64,000 nucleotides of DNA from Planctomycetota bacterium. Lineage in GTDB: Bacteria; Planctomycetota; Planctomycetia; Gemmatales; Gemmataceae. The stretch's first letter is position 1. Each line of letters opens with the position of its first letter. Made by a program: the position numbers and the translations under genes. The notes beneath the pieces are model-generated. The model was not told where the DNA came from and searched no databases. It saw nothing but the letters and a program-made list of their open reading frames with translations. The stretch spans positions 51,792-115,791 of the forward strand of contig JACPPF010000034.1 of NCBI GenBank assembly GCA_016191165.1, in the 5' to 3' direction. This document shows positions 63,901 through 64,000 of this stretch, piece by piece.

Positions 63901-64000
63901 CGGCAGCGGTGTCGGCAAATGCGGTTCCCCCAGCGATCACGTAGTTTTAAGCGGATTGATGCGGCGAAATTTTTTTTCCCTCGATTTTTCGACCAGCCTC
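63901..64000. other. Unassigned end of window
   Basis: The last 100 bases carry no gene start or tRNA I can see. A run of eight T follows GGCGAAAT near 63975 without a clear stem. Confidence 0.3.

Overview
The window is high-GC bacterial chromosome and looks like a planctomycete, most likely a Gemmata-type (Gemmataceae) genome. The signs are a secreted DUF1549/DUF1553 protein with a bacterial Ig-like start, secreted HEAT plus beta-propeller proteins, CRTAC1/UnbV and HTTM proteins, a short UvrC, and many palindromic repeats. The assignment comes from gene content only. No rRNA or long phylogenetic marker was compared.

Layout. 1-3.4 kb: end of a YjbQ-family gene, a PilZ protein and the helicase HrpB. 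3.5-7.1 kb (minus): an envelope glycosylation cluster with a GT-C membrane protein, a GT2 enzyme and a flippase-like protein. 7.3-17.8 kb (plus): secreted CRTAC1-like protein, two adjacent ClpP genes, a lipoprotein, an HTTM membrane pair, a second GT-C protein and a polyprenol-phosphate mannosyltransferase-like GT2. 17.8-23.5 kb (minus): three tandem paralogues with signal peptide, HEAT repeats and beta-propeller. 23.7-29.8 kb: Dabb protein, then a glycogen set (GlgA, GH57, GalT) followed by NadD. 29.9-38 kb: poorly characterised secreted and membrane proteins, including a TPR gene broken at a run of 11 T, and a third GT-C protein. 38.4-43.8 kb: a DUF5682-VWA fusion translationally coupled to a SWIM zinc-finger protein. 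43.8-53.4 kb: the DUF1549/DUF1553 protein, then two paralogous proteins that each carry an in-frame UGA after a Cys codon, on either side of a single-chain type IIG-like restriction-modification enzyme. 53.9-62.4 kb: housekeeping genes (Nfo, enolase, SurE, short UvrC) and a small Fe-S operon (Rrf2 regulator, IscS, A-type carrier). 62.4-64 kb: tRNA-Val(UAC), an integrase remnant fused to an unrelated C-terminus, and a small secreted protein.

Main observations. (1) The two UGA-interrupted genes are best read as selenoproteins. Both have Cys-UGA at the same place in a thioredoxin-like N-terminal region. Both stay open in frame after the UGA, and both have a hairpin with a G-rich apical loop about 20 nt downstream, where a bacterial SECIS belongs. 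(2) At least two palindromic repeat families that also occur between genes are inserted in frame inside protein genes, adding about 17-30 residues each. (3) The DUF5682-VWA fusion with SWIM is a compact form of a VWA-type cluster whose usual MoxR ATPase is absent here. (4) A remnant integrative element sits beside tRNA-Val.

How genes work together. GlgA, GH57 and GalT would make, trim and feed sugar phosphates into or out of glycogen. The GT-C, GT2 and flippase-like genes suggest lipid-linked sugar transfer at the membrane. Rrf2, IscS and the A-type carrier supply and regulate Fe-S clusters. No CRISPR array, rRNA, complete IS element or replication origin was seen.
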